Shown here: positions 5,303 through 6,067 of the stretch, in pieces
Numbering within the stretch: the stretch's first letter is position 1
How the letters are laid out: every line of letters starts with the position of its first letter
Assembly: GCA_030621975.1 (NCBI GenBank)
Contig: JAUXGQ010000122.1
Coordinates: 1 to 6,067, forward strand
Length of the DNA: 6,067 bases
Direction of reading: 5' to 3'
DNA from: Gammaproteobacteria bacterium
GTDB lineage: Bacteria; Pseudomonadota; Gammaproteobacteria; Chromatiales; Chromatiaceae
Position numbers and translations under genes: made by a program
The notes under the pieces: model-generated
What the model was told of the DNA's origin: nothing
Seen by the model: the letters and a program-made list of their open reading frames with translations, nothing else
Database searches by the model: none

Positions 5303-6067
5303 TCAATGCTCGGTGGCAATCAGGACCATTGCTTTCAGGTCGTCCACCACCAGCACCTTGCCGCCTCCGATCGGCGCGACGCCTTCGGCCACGAAACCCT
5401 TGGGCAGAAGCGTGGCCTTGGTCAGTCGACCCGTATTGGCGTTCCAGTGCGCCAGGACGACCTCTTCCTTCTCGTAGCCTATGGGGCCCAGCAGCACATA
5501 GAACTCTCCGGGTTCTCCGGGGGCCGGGCGCATCCCCCGCAGCGTCTTGGCGGCGCCCTTGGGGATATGAGGGGCATCCAGGGGCGGCAGCCGGTGCCGC
5601 CTGACCAGAACCGGCTCCTCTTCGGGGGAGGCCGGCATCTTGATCTCCAGCGCCAGAGCACCGCCTTCGGTGGACAGGGGGCCGCGGAACCCGATGATCA
5701 GGTTGCCGTCGGCCGTGCTGCTAAGGGCCTCTACGTTGATACCTTCGCCCTCGGCCCGGCCTCGTGTTGCTTCGGCGGACCAGTCCTGGCCTGATTTGGA
5801 GATCAGCCAGTCCCTGAAATTGGGCCAGCGTCTGGCGACATGCGACAGATTTTCGGCCCACAGCAGACCTTCGGCCTCCTTCAGGTCCATCTGCACAAAC
5901 TGGTGGCGTTCCCAGCGATCGCGCTTGGGGTTCTTTCCATGCAGGGCGAGCGAGCCGATCGCGTAGAGTCGGTTCCCGTGCAGGGCCACGCCTTCCAGGT
6001 CATACAGGCGAAAATCCGCAGCCTGCTGCTGGCTGAGCAGGGGCAGTGCCGGTATCGTGGGAGAGTC
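5303..6067 (-). CDS. DUF3616-like protein of unknown function, 5' end outside the window
   Basis: The frame is open to the right edge, so 254 C-terminal residues are visible and the start lies beyond the window. A GTG at 5989 would begin inside the conserved strand YDLEGVALHG (visible residues 22-31) and is rejected as the real start. The pattern DLEGVA, then LYAIGSLALHGKN, then a basic RDRWERHQFVQMDL, and later NVEALSSTADGNLIIGFRGPLS resembles DUF3616 proteins, which look like blade-repeat (propeller-type) folds. Repeated short strands ending in acidic or glycine turns fit that fold: GEFYVLLGPIGY, VLAHWNANTGRL and GKVLVVDDLKAMVLIATEH. The function is unknown; similarity to phytase-like or esterase-like propellers would hint at a phosphate-related or periplasmic role, but I cannot show this. 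A signal peptide, if present, would be off the window. The stop is 121 bp before the class I PPK2 start, on the same strand. Confidence 0.65.
   Translation of the reverse strand, partial: DSPTIPALPLLSQQQAADFRLYDLEGVALHGNRLYAIGSLALHGKNPKRDRWERHQFVQMDLKEAEGLLWAENLSHVARRWPNFRDWLISKSGQDWSAEATRGRAEGEGINVEALSSTADGNLIIGFRGPLSTEGGALALEIKMPASPEEEPVLVRRHRLPPLDAPHIPKGAAKTLRGMRPAPGEPGEFYVLLGPIGYEKEEVVLAHWNANTGRLTKATLLPKGFVAEGVAPIGGGKVLVVDDLKAMVLIATEH

Noticed and set aside
4922..5794. Plus-strand open frame of 290 codons spanning two minus-strand genes.
   Set aside because: It crosses the class I PPK2 start, the structured leader and the DUF3616-like gene, with no motif or ribosome binding site of its own.

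Overview
The window looks like a piece of a Gram-negative bacterial chromosome, probably from Pseudomonadota (a gammaproteobacterium is my best guess). The reasons are an OprB-type outer-membrane porin ending in phenylalanine, a KefB/KefC-type antiporter with a C-terminal Rossmann domain, Shine-Dalgarno-led genes and a moderately GC-rich composition. No RNA gene, insertion sequence, CRISPR array or phage gene was seen.

Layout: the left end (to 1292, + strand) is the 3' part of a CPA2-family cation:proton antiporter gene that starts outside the window. It converges on a block of five genes, all on the minus strand. In transcription order, right to left, these are: (i) a DUF3616-like protein of unknown function, cut by the right edge (6067-5303); (ii) a class I-type polyphosphate kinase 2 (5181-4351); (iii) a divergent PPK2 paralogue resembling the N-terminal half of two-domain polyphosphate:AMP phosphotransferase, PAP (4329-3568); (iv) a PPK2 resembling the catalytic C-terminal half of PAP (3503-2796); and (v) an OprB-like porin (2664-1345).

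The core of the window is the run of three PPK2-family genes. Genes ii and iii are 21 bp apart and genes iii and iv 64 bp apart, so they are probably one transcript. By family knowledge, the class I enzyme would interconvert polyphosphate + NDP with NTP, and the class II type would convert AMP to ADP. Together they could form an AMP -> ADP -> ATP route paid for by polyphosphate. The middle protein has an Arg-to-Asn change beside its Walker B aspartate and may be a weak, altered or regulatory subunit of a split PAP.

The non-coding gaps are short but structured. The leader of the PPK2 block (5182-5302) holds four copies of one 6-mer arranged as two hairpins. The gap before the porin (2665-2795) holds two overlapping inverted repeats that could form a pseudoknot, then a hairpin with a short T tail. 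The gap between genes iii and iv has an inverted repeat overlapping the ribosome binding site. These are visual observations; none has been tested by folding or comparison.
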